A stretch of 64,000 bases of DNA from JASLDZ01 sp038226305. Lineage in GTDB: Bacteria; Pseudomonadota; Alphaproteobacteria; Caulobacterales; Caulobacteraceae. Below are positions 34,782 to 43,442 of the stretch, one piece after another. The DNA lies in assembly GCA_038226305.1 (NCBI GenBank), contig JBBRQN010000006.1, forward strand, positions 1 to 64,000. Direction: 5' to 3'. The notes beneath the pieces were generated by a model. That model did no database searches. It saw only the letters and a program-made list of their open reading frames with translations, and had not been told where the DNA came from. Made by a program: the position numbers and the translations under genes. Position 1 is the stretch's first letter. Every line of letters begins with the position of its first letter.

Positions 34782-36598
34782 CACTTCCGCCCGAAGAGTT
34801 TCTCGATGTCGGCCAACTTGAGCTCCACATAGGTGGGGCGGCCGTGGTTGCACTGGCCGCTGCGGGGGGTGACCTCCATTTCGCGGAGAAGCGCGTTCAT
34901 CTCGTCGCCGGTGAGGCGGCGGCCGGCGCGCACGCTGCCCCGGCAGGCGGCGCCGGCGAAGACGGCGGCGAGGCGATCCTCCAGCGACTCGGCGCCGCCG
35001 CCTTCGGAGAGGTCGTCGGCGAGGTCGCGGACCAGGGCGCCGGCGTCGATCTCGCCCAGAAGCGCAGGCGTCTCGCGCACCAGGATCGCGCCCGGGCCGA
35101 AGGGCTCCACGATCAGTCCGAGCTCGGCCAGGGCGTCGGCGTGGTCGGCCACCCGGGCGGCTTCCGAAGGGTCGAGGTCCACCACTTCGGGCAGGAGCAG
35201 GGCCTGGCGGGCCACCGGCCCCCGGGCATGGGCCGCCTTCATGCGCTCCATCACCAGCCGCTCGTGGGCGGCGTGCTGGTCGACGATGACCATGCCGTCG
35301 GCCGTCTGCGCCACGATGTAGGTCTCGTGCACCTGCGCCCGCGCGGCACCCAGGGGGCGTGTCTCGGCCGGTTCGGGCGCGGACTCCACGGTGAAGGAGG
35401 CGGCGGGCGAAGGTGGCGACCAGCCCTGCGGCTCCACCCGCGCGGAGCGTTCCTCCACCCCCGGCAGGACGGCTGCCACCGGCTGGCCCCACGCCCCCGG
35501 CGTCCGCCAGCCGCCGGGAGGCGCGAACGCGGGGCGGAACTCGGCGAGGGTGGCGCTCGCCACGCTGGAGGAGGCGCGGTGGCCGTGCGCGGCGAGGAGG
35601 TGGCGCAGGCCGCTCACGATCAGCCCCCGCACCAGCGCCGGTTCGCGAAAGCGCACCTCGGCCTTGGCGGGGTGGACGTTCACGTCCACCTGCAGGGCAT
35701 CGAGGTCGATGTAGAGGGCCGCCACCGCATGGCGATCCCGGGCCAGAACGTCGGCATAGGCGGCGCGCAGCGCCCCGGCCAACAACCGATCGCGCACCGG
35801 GCGGCCGTTGACGAACAGGTGCTGATGCGCGGCGTTGCCCCGGTGGAAGGTCGGCAGGCCAGCGAAACCCGAGAGCCGCACCCCGTCACGCTCCTGATCC
35901 ACCTCCACCGCGTTGTCAGCAAAGCCCGAGCCGAGGATGGCGGCCAGCCGCGCCAGCCGGCCATCGGCGGTGTCGCTTTCCGCCCGCAGGCGCAGGGTCT
36001 TGCGGCCGTCGATGTCGAGGCTGAACGCGACTTCGGGGTGGGCCATCGCCTGGCGCTTCACCTCGTCGGCCAGGGCCATCGATTCGGTGCGCTCGCCCTT
36101 CATGAACTTGAGGCGGGCGGGCGTGGCGTAGAACAGGTCGCGCACCTCAACCCTTGCCCCGTGCGCCCCCGGGAAGCCGGACGGCGCAGGCCCGCTCACC
36201 GCCCCGCCGTTCACCTCGATGCGGCAGGCGTCGGCCGCGCCCTTCGCCCGGCTGGTGATCGACAGGCGCGACACCGAGCCGATGGACGGCAGGGCCTCGC
36301 CCCGGAAGCCCAGGGTGCCGATGCGCAGAAGGTCGACCGAGCCGTCGGCTGCCGGAGCCAGCTTGGAGGTGGCGTGGCGCTCCACGGCCAGAGAGAGGTC
36401 TTCCGGCGACAGGCCGCAGCCGTCGTCCGCCACCAGGATCCGGTTCAGCCCGCCCCCGTCGGCCTGCACCTCGATGGAGAGCGCGCCCGCGTCGATGGCG
36501 TTCTCCACCAACTCCTTCACCGCACTGGCAGGCCGCTCCACCACTTCGCCTGCGGCGATGCGGTTGACGGTCTCAGGCGGGAGGCGGCGGATGGTCAT
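34781..36598 (-). CDS. mutL: DNA mismatch repair protein MutL (endonuclease type)
   Basis: A 605-residue MutL. The N-terminal GHKL ATPase has ELVENAIDAGA, the VADDGCGL loop and GFRGEALPSI. The C-terminal domain contains DQHAAHERLVMERMK, the endonuclease metal motif absent in E. coli MutL, with ACRGSVRAGR and QCNHGRPT as further metal ligands. It should therefore nick the strand itself, as expected in bacteria without MutH-directed repair. It is followed directly by the GNAT gene. Confidence 0.95.
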   Translation of the reverse strand: MTIRRLPPETVNRIAAGEVVERPASAVKELVENAIDAGALSIEVQADGGGLNRILVADDGCGLSPEDLSLAVERHATSKLAPAADGSVDLLRIGTLGFRGEALPSIGSVSRLSITSRAKGAADACRIEVNGGAVSGPAPSGFPGAHGARVEVRDLFYATPARLKFMKGERTESMALADEVKRQAMAHPEVAFSLDIDGRKTLRLRAESDTADGRLARLAAILGSGFADNAVEVDQERDGVRLSGFAGLPTFHRGNAAHQHLFVNGRPVRDRLLAGALRAAYADVLARDRHAVAALYIDLDALQVDVNVHPAKAEVRFREPALVRGLIVSGLRHLLAAHGHRASSSVASATLAEFRPAFAPPGGWRTPGAWGQPVAAVLPGVEERSARVEPQGWSPPSPAASFTVESAPEPAETRPLGAARAQVHETYIVAQTADGMVIVDQHAAHERLVMERMKAAHARGPVARQALLLPEVVDLDPSEAARVADHADALAELGLIVEPFGPGAILVRETPALLGEIDAGALVRDLADDLSEGGGAESLEDRLAAVFAGAACRGSVRAGRRLTGDEMNALLREMEVTPRSGQCNHGRPTYVELKLADIEKLFGRK

Positions 36599-36638
36599 GG
36601 GAGTCGCGAGGCAGTCTAGGCTGCCCCGCGCTCGCGGT

Positions 36639-36659
36639 CCCTCCCCTTCGCGGGGAGGG
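36639..36659. terminator. Hairpin between the BamF-like gene and mutL
   Basis: CCCTCCCC (36639-36646) pairs with GGGGAGGG (36652-36659) around a TTCGC loop. It belongs to the same C-rich/G-rich hairpin type seen at several gene ends in this window. Confidence 0.45.
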
Positions 36660-36671
36660 GGGCACTACAGG

Positions 36672-37244
36672 TCAGAGGCCCGGCAGCTTGCGGGCGGTCT
36701 TCGTCGGTTGGCGGGCGATGATCACGGTGCCGCCGCCGGTGATGGCGGTGGCGCGGGCTTCCTCGGTCGCGGCGTCCACCGGCGAGGGCTGGGCGATCTG
36801 CGCGTTCTGGCGGGCGGCGGCCTCCTGAGGGCTGACCACCGGCTTCTTCCAGAACATCACCCGGTCGGCGAAGCTCACGTCCTTGTGAGCCAGCGAGCCC
36901 TGCTCGTCGTCCACCACGTAGCGGATGAGCGGATCGGCCTTGGCGACGCCCGCCTTGGCGGTGAGGAGCGATTCGCCCTGGCTGCGATCGGCAGACTGCT
37001 GGCGGCCGAGGAGGGCCAGGCGCGCCTGGCTCTCCGGCTGGAGTTCCTGCGGGCGGGGCTCGCCGGGCGAGGGCGGGCGCAGGGCATAGTCGGGCGGCAC
37101 CACGAGGGGCGCGCGCGCAACGACGCGGAACTCGTCAGGCGTGGACTTGCCGAAGGCGTTGGTCGCGCCGCAGCCGGATGTGGACACTGCGATGCCCGCG
37201 AGGCCCAGGGCGGCGACGGCGAGGAGAGGGAACTTGGCGGTCAT
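36672..37244 (-). CDS. DUF3035 family lipoprotein (BamF-like)
   Basis: A 190-residue protein with a signal peptide and a cysteine after STSG (residue 25), followed by a segment TPDEFRVVARAPLVVPPDYALRPP that marks DUF3035. In Caulobacter a lipoprotein of this type (BamF) is part of the modular outer-membrane protein assembly complex, but I am relying on the motif, not on a search. The rest is low in predicted secondary structure, with a DRVMFWKKP strand near the end. It lies between lspA (upstream) and mutL, so signal peptidase II and its own client are neighbours. Confidence 0.72.
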   Translation of the reverse strand: MTAKFPLLAVAALGLAGIAVSTSGCGATNAFGKSTPDEFRVVARAPLVVPPDYALRPPSPGEPRPQELQPESQARLALLGRQQSADRSQGESLLTAKAGVAKADPLIRYVVDDEQGSLAHKDVSFADRVMFWKKPVVSPQEAAARQNAQIAQPSPVDAATEEARATAITGGGTVIIARQPTKTARKLPGL

Positions 37245-37344
37245 GGTCTTGGACGGCTCCTTTAGGGATCGGCCGTTTGAGGGGGGTCGCGCTGGTTAGC
37301 CTATGGAGAGGGTGCGCGCAAAGACGGTCCTAGGTCGCAGGCCA

Positions 37345-37857
37345 TCACGCCTTTTTCGGGGCGTCGGCTCCGGCGGCGGGCGCTGGCGTAATGAAGCTCT
37401 CGATCAGCAGGATCACCACGCCGACCGAGATGGCGCTGTCGGCCACGTTGAACACCCAGGGGAAGTGCAGGGCGGAGAAATCCAGGAAGTCGGTCACGTG
37501 GCCCAGGCGCGCCCGGTCCACCGCATTGCCCACCGCCCCGCCGATCACGAGCCCCAGCGCCAGCGCGCTCAGCCGCCTAGTGGAGCGCTGCGCCCACACC
37601 GCCAGCGCCACCGCCACGACCAGCGAGAACAGCACGAGCGCCCAGCGGGCCAGATCGGAGTTGGCGACGAGGAGGTGGAAGCTGACGCCTTCGTTATGGA
37701 CCAGGGTGAAATTGAACAGCCCGGGGATCACCGGCCGCGGCTCGCCCAGCCGCAGGGCCAGGGGGCCCAGCACCCAGGCCTTGGTGATCTGGTCGAGGAC
37801 GATGACGACCAGCGCCAGGATCAGCGCCAGTCGGCCGAGCGGAGTTGTGCGGTTCAT
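37345..37857 (-). CDS. lspA: Lipoprotein signal peptidase
   Basis: A 170-residue membrane protease with four hydrophobic segments. The catalytic aspartates are in GGAVGNAVDRARLGHVTDFLD and FNVADSAISVG. It cleaves prolipoprotein signal peptides ahead of the lipid-modified cysteine. The ATG at 37857 overlaps the ileS stop by four bases; ileS-lspA is the usual arrangement. The lipoprotein gene downstream follows after about 100 bases. Confidence 0.95.
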   Translation of the reverse strand: MNRTTPLGRLALILALVVIVLDQITKAWVLGPLALRLGEPRPVIPGLFNFTLVHNEGVSFHLLVANSDLARWALVLFSLVVAVALAVWAQRSTRRLSALALGLVIGGAVGNAVDRARLGHVTDFLDFSALHFPWVFNVADSAISVGVVILLIESFITPAPAAGADAPKKA

Positions 37858-40800
37858 GCGGCATCCTTGTGGGCGGCGTCCCACGCCTGCACGGCGTCGA
37901 GGTCGCGCAGGGTGAGCCAGCCGGTGGCTTCGGTCACTTCGGGAAGCACCTTCCACGAGCGACGGCACTTGTCGCCGGCCGCGCGCTCGATCTTCACCGC
38001 CACAGGCGTGCCGGGGATCGTGAAGGCGTCAGGCGGAACGTCGCCGTCCTCCAGCGTGGCCGCCGACGTGCGGAAGACCTCGGCCGGATCGACGCCATCG
38101 AAGGCGGCCAACAGGTGAGCGTCGGTGATCCACACTCTGGGCGACGCCTCCAGTGCCGAGCCGATGCGCTTCTCGCGCCTTTCGATCTCCAGCGCCCCGG
38201 TGACGACATCCAGCACGCGCTCGATGCGCCGCCAGCGGGCGTCCTCCTCCGGGTGCGCCCATTCCGCGGGCGTCTCCGGAAACACCCGCAGGGCGTTCGG
38301 CCCGGCGTCCGGGAAGCGGGTGGCCCAGGCCTCCTCGCAGGTGAAGGCGGCCAGGGGGGCGAGCCAGATGGTGAGGCGCTCGAAAATCGCGTCCATCACC
38401 GTGCGGCAGGCGCGGCGGCGGTCGCTGTCGGGCCGGTCGCAGTAGAGCGCGTCCTTGCGGATATCGAAATACAGCGCCGAAAGGTCGGATTGGCAAAACT
38501 CGGTCACCAGCCGCCACACCTCGGAGAAGCGATAGCCCTCGTAGGCGGCGCGCACCTCGGCATCCAGCACCCACAGGCGGTGCAGGATCCACCGCTCCAG
38601 CGGTGGCATCTGATCCACCGGCAGCCGCTCGGCCTCGTCGAAGCCTTCCAGCGCGCCGAGGAGATAGCGCAGGGTGTTGCGCAGCTTGCGATAGCTGTCC
38701 GAAACCGTCTGCAGGATGGTCTTCCCGATGCGCTGGTCTTCGGCGTAGTCGACCATCGCGACCCACAGGCGGATGATCTCCGCACCGGACTCCGCGATCA
38801 CCTTGAGCGGATCGGTGGTGTTGCCCTTGGACTTGGACATCTTCTCACCCGCCTCATCCAGGGTGAAGCCGTGGGTGAGCACCGCCTTGTAGGGCGCGCG
38901 GCCCCGGGTTGCGCAGGACTCCAGCAGCGAAGACTGGAACCAGCCCCGCGCCTGATCCGAACCCTCCAGATAGAGGTCGGCGGGGGAGCGGGTGTCGTTG
39001 CGGCCTTCCAGGGTGAAGGCGTGGGTGGCCCCGGAGTCGAACCACACGTCCAGGATGTCGTTGACCCGCTCAAAGTCGTCCGGGTTCCGGTCGGGGCCGA
39101 GGAAGACGCTCGCGTCGGTGGAGAACCAGGCGTCGGAGCCGCCTTCGCGCACCACGTCCTGGATGCAGCGGTTCACGGCCTCGTCGCACAAGGGTTCGCC
39201 GGTGGCCTTGTCGACGAACATGGCCAGAGGAGTGCCCCAGGCGCGCTGGCGGCTGATGAGCCAGTCCGGCCGGTTCTCCACCATGCCGCGGATGCGGTTG
39301 CGCCCGGTCTCGGGGAAGAAGGCGGCGCCGTCGATGGCGTCCAGCGCCGTCTTGCGCAGGGTAGACGAGCCGATCTCCGCATCCATGCTCACGAACCACT
39401 GGGGCGTGTTGCGATAGAGCACCGGTGCCTTGGACCGCCAGCTGTGCGGATAGCTGTGCTCGAACCGGCTCTTGGCCAGCAGCGTGCCCGCCCGTTCGAG
39501 GGCGGCCGTCACTTCGGCGTTGGCGGGACCGAACTTGCCGGCCTTCTTGCCCTCGGCCTCGATCACCTGCAGCCCGGCGAAGAGCGGCACGTGGGCGTAG
39601 TAGGCGCCGTTCTCGTCCACCGTGTCGGGGATCTCGCGGCGGCCCGAGGCCAGCCACACCTGATAGTCCTCCACCCCGTGGCCGGGGGCGGTGTGCACGA
39701 AGCCCGTACCAGCGTCGTCAGTGACGTGATCGCCGGCCAGGAGCGGCACCTCGAAGCCGTAGCCGGGGTCCAGCGCGGCGAGGGGGTGGGCGCAGGTGAG
39801 GCTTGAGGGGTCGACTTTCTCGACGCGTGTGGCCGTGATCTTCGCCGCGGCGAAGACCTCCTCCTGCAAAGCGTCAGCGAGGATCAGGAGCTCGCCGACC
39901 TTCGCTCCGGCGTAGGCTTCCGGCTCGGCAGCGACGGTCTCCACCCGGTAGAGGCCGTAGGTGATCTTCGAGCCGTAGCTGATCGCGCGGTTGGCGGGGA
40001 TCGTCCAGGGCGTCGTCGTCCAGATGAGAACTGAGGCTTGTTGGCTAGCAAGGCTTCGTTGCCCCATCCGAGCAAGCTCGTCTGCCCGGGGTGGCAGCAT
40101 CTCGTCGTCCGGCCCGAATTCAACAGTCAATCGAGTGAAGGCGGCATCAGCGATCACCGGGAATTTCACCCAGATCATCGGGGAGTTCTGCTGGTGGTAT
40201 TCCACCTCCGCATCGGCCAGCGCCGTGCGCTCCACGGGGCTCCACATCACGGGCTTGGAGCCGCGGTAGAGGCGGCCGGACATGAGAACCTTGTGGAACT
40301 CGGCCACGATGGTGGCCTCGGACTCGTAGTCCATCGTAGCGTAGCGGCGGCCCCAGTCGCCCAGCACGCCCAGGCGCTTGAACTCGCCCATCTGGGCGTC
40401 GATCCAGCCGGCGGCGTAGGTGCGGCAGCGGGCGCGGAACTCGGCGGGATCGACCTCGTCCTTTGTCTTGCCGGCCTTGCGCACCTCCTCCTCGATCTTC
40501 CACTCGATCGGGAGGCCGTGGCAGTCCCAGCCGGGCACGTAGTCCACGTCCTTGCCCAGGGCGAACTGCGAGCGGACCACGAAGTCCTTCAGCAGCTTGT
40601 TGAGCGCGTGCCCGATGTGGATGTCGCCGTTGGCGTAGGGCGGGCCGTCGTGCAGCACGAAAAGCGGCGCCCCCGCATCCTGCCGGGCTTTGCGCACGGC
40701 GTGGTAGAGGTCGGCCTCCTCCCACCTAGCCAGAAGCTCGGGCTCGAGCTTGGGCAGGCCCGCCCGCATGGGGAACGGTGTGGTGGGGAGGAACACGGTC

Positions 40801-40883
40801 TCGCGATAGTCGCGCTCGGCCGGAGAAGCGGTGTCGGGAGAAGCGGCGTCGGAGGTGGGCGTGGCGGTCAGGTCGTCAGGCAT
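37854..40883 (-). CDS. ileS: Isoleucyl-tRNA synthetase
   Basis: A 1009-residue class I synthetase. The HIGH motif is in PYANGDIHIGHALNK, the KMSKS motif in GEKMSKSKGNTTDP, and the editing domain has IWTTTPWTIPANRA; the C-terminal part is the tRNA-binding region. In place of the short loop before the editing-domain strand it has about 35 residues (AFTRLTVEFGPDDEML... to ...QRSLASQQ, 40035-40145). These I judge to be an insertion of about 28 residues, with about 60% G+C by my count against near 70% nearby. The gene is translationally coupled to lspA and has a long upstream interval of 480 bases. Confidence 0.95.
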   Translation of the reverse strand: MPDDLTATPTSDAASPDTASPAERDYRETVFLPTTPFPMRAGLPKLEPELLARWEEADLYHAVRKARQDAGAPLFVLHDGPPYANGDIHIGHALNKLLKDFVVRSQFALGKDVDYVPGWDCHGLPIEWKIEEEVRKAGKTKDEVDPAEFRARCRTYAAGWIDAQMGEFKRLGVLGDWGRRYATMDYESEATIVAEFHKVLMSGRLYRGSKPVMWSPVERTALADAEVEYHQQNSPMIWVKFPVIADAAFTRLTVEFGPDDEMLPPRADELARMGQRSLASQQASVLIWTTTPWTIPANRAISYGSKITYGLYRVETVAAEPEAYAGAKVGELLILADALQEEVFAAAKITATRVEKVDPSSLTCAHPLAALDPGYGFEVPLLAGDHVTDDAGTGFVHTAPGHGVEDYQVWLASGRREIPDTVDENGAYYAHVPLFAGLQVIEAEGKKAGKFGPANAEVTAALERAGTLLAKSRFEHSYPHSWRSKAPVLYRNTPQWFVSMDAEIGSSTLRKTALDAIDGAAFFPETGRNRIRGMVENRPDWLISRQRAWGTPLAMFVDKATGEPLCDEAVNRCIQDVVREGGSDAWFSTDASVFLGPDRNPDDFERVNDILDVWFDSGATHAFTLEGRNDTRSPADLYLEGSDQARGWFQSSLLESCATRGRAPYKAVLTHGFTLDEAGEKMSKSKGNTTDPLKVIAESGAEIIRLWVAMVDYAEDQRIGKTILQTVSDSYRKLRNTLRYLLGALEGFDEAERLPVDQMPPLERWILHRLWVLDAEVRAAYEGYRFSEVWRLVTEFCQSDLSALYFDIRKDALYCDRPDSDRRRACRTVMDAIFERLTIWLAPLAAFTCEEAWATRFPDAGPNALRVFPETPAEWAHPEEDARWRRIERVLDVVTGALEIERREKRIGSALEASPRVWITDAHLLAAFDGVDPAEVFRTSAATLEDGDVPPDAFTIPGTPVAVKIERAAGDKCRRSWKVLPEVTEATGWLTLRDLDAVQAWDAAHKDAA

Positions 40884-41156
40884 TGGGCATCCGCTGAGGG
40901 GCTAGAATCGCTGGGGGCTTTTCGGGAAACACGCATCCCGACGCGAGCGGAGCGAACACGCTCAGGCTCACGCCGGGCGGCCGATTCGCCCCTCTTTGCG
41001 GATCGCGATCATCGCCGCGCTTTATCAGAGCCGCCGTTGCCGCGCCAGCAGAGGCATTTTCCACCCTTTTTTGACGGACCGGAGAAATACAAGCCGCGAC
41101 ATTATCGCCATCTGGCCGCCTGCGTCAGAATTCACCCCCTGAGCGAGCGGAGGCCG
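40884..41156. other. Non-coding interval upstream of ileS
   Basis: I see no convincing gene here. A short minus-strand frame overlapping the ileS start lacks any conserved pattern. The minus-strand side should contain the ileS promoter and leader; I find no clear T-box or other riboswitch, which would in any case be unusual in Alphaproteobacteria. Confidence 0.4.
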
Positions 41157-41185
41157 TTGACACACGTCGCATTGTCGTCATTTTA
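41157..41185 (+). promoter_or_regulatory. Candidate promoter of the small-RNA gene
   Basis: TTGACA at 41157-41162 is followed, after 17 bases, by an ATTTTA hexamer at 41180-41185. The -35 box is consensus and the -10 box is weak. It would start transcription near 41193. Confidence 0.35.
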
Positions 41186-41192
41186 CGTCTCG

Positions 41193-41306
41193 TGAGGCTG
41201 ACGACGCTCAAGACGTTCGCACCTCCGGCGTTTCGGGGAGGAAACGCCCTCTAAAAATGTCCTCCGGGACGCCAGACCCGCCGCGTGATCCCCCGCGGCG
41301 GGTTTT
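41193..41306 (+). ncRNA. Candidate small RNA with three stem-loops and a terminator
   Basis: Roughly 115 bases between ileS and the M13 peptidase gene, on the plus strand, where no protein is encoded in that direction. Predicted stems: GGCGTTTC/GAAACGCC at 41227-41248 with loop GGGGAG; GTCC/GGAC at 41259-41270 with loop TCCG; and a 9-base terminator stem at 41277-41302 followed by TTTT (41303-41306). Two single-stranded CCTCC stretches (41222-41226 and 41261-41265, the latter partly in stem 2) could pair with Shine-Dalgarno sequences, and the first loop resembles one itself. I do not recognise a named RNA family. The transcript start is a guess. Confidence 0.45.
41277..41306 (+). terminator. 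Intrinsic terminator (end of candidate small RNA)
   Basis: CCCGCCGCG (41277-41285) and CGCGGCGGG (41294-41302) form a perfect 9-base stem with an 8-base loop, followed by TTTT. No annotated plus-strand gene ends here, which is why a short transcript is inferred. Confidence 0.7.
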
Positions 41307-41316
41307 GTGCGTCTGG

Positions 41317-41338
41317 GGTGTCCATTTCATTTGACACC
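41317..41338. other. Small hairpin before the end of the M13 peptidase gene
   Basis: GGTGTC and GACACC form a 6-base stem around an A/T-rich 10-base loop, 26 bases beyond the M13 peptidase stop on the minus strand. It may protect or end that transcript. Confidence 0.35.
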
Positions 41339-41363
41339 GCCGTCAGTTCGCTCACGGCACCCG

Positions 41364-43442
41364 TCACCACACCTTGGCGCGTTGCTCCGGCGGAAGGTAC
41401 AGCTTGTCGCCGGGCTTGACGTCGAAGGCGGCGTACCAGCCATCGATATTGCGCAACACGCCGTTGATGCGGAAACGCCCTGGGGAATGCGGATCGACCA
41501 CCGCCATCTGCCGGGCAAAGTCCTCCCGGTTCTTTTCCCGGAAAGCCTGCGCCCAGCCCAGGAACACCCGCTGGTCACCCGTCAGCCCGTCGATCACCGG
41601 GGCCGGCCGACCGTGCAGGCTGGCGTGGTAGGCATCCAGCGCGAGGGACACACCGCCCTGGTCGGCGATGTTCTCACCCATGGTCAGCTTGCCCTGCAGG
41701 TGTGTGCCGGGAACGGGCTCGTAGGTGTCGTACTGCTTGCCTAGCCGCTCGGCGCGCGCTTCGAACTTCGCGGCGTCTTCGGCGGTCCACCAGTCGCGCA
41801 GACGCCCCGTCGAGTCGTAGTGGCGGCCCTGGTCGTCGAAACCGTGCGTCATCTCGTGCCCGATGACCCCAACGATCGCCCCGTAGTTCACCGCCATGTC
41901 GGCCTTGGGGTCGAAGAACGGCGGCTGCAGGATCGCGGCAGGGAAAACCACCTCGTTGAAGAGGGGCTGGTTGTAGGCGTTGACCGCCTGCGGCGACATT
42001 GCCCACTCGTATTTGTCCACGGGCTGGTGGATGCGCTGCAGCTTCCGGGTGGTCTCGAAGGCCTTGGCGCGCGCCACGTCGCCGTAGAGATCCGACGCCT
42101 TGATGACGAGGGGTGCGTAATTCTTGAATCTGTCTGGATAGCCGATCATCACCCGATAGGCGTCGAGCTTCTTCAGCGCTTCCGTCTTGGTGGCCGGGCT
42201 CATCCAGTCGAGGTTCTGGATGCGCGCCCGGAAGGCGGCCTTCAGATTGCCGATCAGCTCGGTCATCTTGGCCTTGGACTCCGGCGGGAAATAGCGGGCG
42301 ACGTAGATTTCCCCCACGCCCTCCCCCATCAGCCCGGCCACCATGTCCGAGCCGCGCTTCCAGCGCACCTCGATCTCCGGCTGGCCAGAGAGGGTCTTGC
42401 CGTAGAAGTCGAAGCGGGCGTCCACGAACGCCTTCGGAAGCAAGGTGGCGGCGTTGTGGATCAGGTGAAACGCCTGCCAGGCCTGGATCGTCGATAGGGG
42501 TGCCTGCGCGAAGAGTTTCGCCTCGCCGGCCAGGGCACTCGGCTCGCCCACCAGATAGCCGGGCGCATCGCTCACGCCCCAGGCGTCGAAATAGGTCTTC
42601 CAGTCGAACCCCGGAGCGCTGTGTTCCAGGCTGGCGAGGGTGACGGGGTTGTAGGTCTTGACCGGGTCGCGCTGCTCGGTGCGGCTCCAGCTCACCCTGG
42701 CGATGGCGGTTTCGAAATCGACGATTTCCGCCGCCGACTCCGCCGGATGCTCCCACCCGCCAAGCTCCAGCATCTTGCGAACATAGGCGCGATAAAGGCC
42801 GAGCTTTTCGGAGAAGTTTGCCTCGAGGTAGTAGTCCCGGTCCGGCAGGCCGAGCCCGCCTTGCTCCATCTGGAAGATGTAGCGATCCGGGTTCTTGTCA
42901 TCGACACCGACAGAGGCGCGGATGATCGAGGCCTGATAGCCGCGGCCGGAGCTCGCCATCAGGGCCACGGCCTGGGTCTTGGTGGTCTCGGCGCGGATGG
43001 CGTCGAGATCGTTGCGCAGGGGGGTGGTGCCCAGTTGCTCGATGCGGGCTTCGTCCATGAAGGCGCGATAGAAGGCTCCGACCTTCTGGGAGGTGGCCGT
43101 GGGCTGTTCCCCGGCGGTCCGGGCGCTGTCCTCCAGGATGGCCCGCACCTGGCGCTGCGACAGGTCGCCCAGAAGGTCGAAGGCCCCGTATGTCGACTTG
43201 TCCGCCGGAATGACCAGCGCATCGACGTAGCCACCGTTGGCATAGGCTTCGAAGTCGTCGCCGGGCTTCACCGAGGTGCGGCGACCACCGGTATCGAAGC
43301 CCCAGGTGCCGAAGCGCTGCGGGGTCAGCTCGGCCCGGGAGGGCGGCGTGCTCTTATCCTGGGCAGCGGCGGAAACGCCGGTTGCCATCACACCGACGGC
43401 CGCGGCGGCGAGCAGGACAGACTTCAACATCAGCGATCTCAC
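41364..43442 (-). CDS. M13 family metallopeptidase (PepO/neprilysin-like)
   Basis: About 692 residues: signal peptide (SVLLAAAAVGVMATGVSAAAQ), a DDFEAYANGGYVD segment that opens the M13 N-terminal domain, the zinc motif HEMTH in VGVIGHEMTHGF and the third ligand in TMGENIADQGG. M13 enzymes cut short peptides in the periplasm or outside. The start is GTG at 43442, overlapping the stop of the ketosynthase gene (GTGA); an ATG at 43430 would give a shorter signal-peptide n-region. The coupling to a lipid-type synthase gene is unusual for this family. Confidence 0.92.
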   Translation of the reverse strand: MRSLMLKSVLLAAAAVGVMATGVSAAAQDKSTPPSRAELTPQRFGTWGFDTGGRRTSVKPGDDFEAYANGGYVDALVIPADKSTYGAFDLLGDLSQRQVRAILEDSARTAGEQPTATSQKVGAFYRAFMDEARIEQLGTTPLRNDLDAIRAETTKTQAVALMASSGRGYQASIIRASVGVDDKNPDRYIFQMEQGGLGLPDRDYYLEANFSEKLGLYRAYVRKMLELGGWEHPAESAAEIVDFETAIARVSWSRTEQRDPVKTYNPVTLASLEHSAPGFDWKTYFDAWGVSDAPGYLVGEPSALAGEAKLFAQAPLSTIQAWQAFHLIHNAATLLPKAFVDARFDFYGKTLSGQPEIEVRWKRGSDMVAGLMGEGVGEIYVARYFPPESKAKMTELIGNLKAAFRARIQNLDWMSPATKTEALKKLDAYRVMIGYPDRFKNYAPLVIKASDLYGDVARAKAFETTRKLQRIHQPVDKYEWAMSPQAVNAYNQPLFNEVVFPAAILQPPFFDPKADMAVNYGAIVGVIGHEMTHGFDDQGRHYDSTGRLRDWWTAEDAAKFEARAERLGKQYDTYEPVPGTHLQGKLTMGENIADQGGVSLALDAYHASLHGRPAPVIDGLTGDQRVFLGWAQAFREKNREDFARQMAVVDPHSPGRFRINGVLRNIDGWYAAFDVKPGDKLYLPPEQRAKVW

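Noticed and set aside
40876..41064. 62-codon minus-strand frame overlapping the ileS start
   Set aside because: No Shine-Dalgarno, no conserved look, and its end runs into the ileS start. An ileS leader peptide cannot be excluded but nothing supports one.
40038..41195. Plus-strand frame reaching from within ileS into the upstream interval
   Set aside because: The first two thirds are antisense to ileS and the rest shows no protein-like pattern; the interval is better explained by a small RNA and promoter sequences.
40884..41363. T-box or other riboswitch ahead of ileS
   Set aside because: I see no T-box core (AGGGTGGNACCGCG-like) and T-boxes are not typical of Alphaproteobacteria; the structured part is on the other strand.
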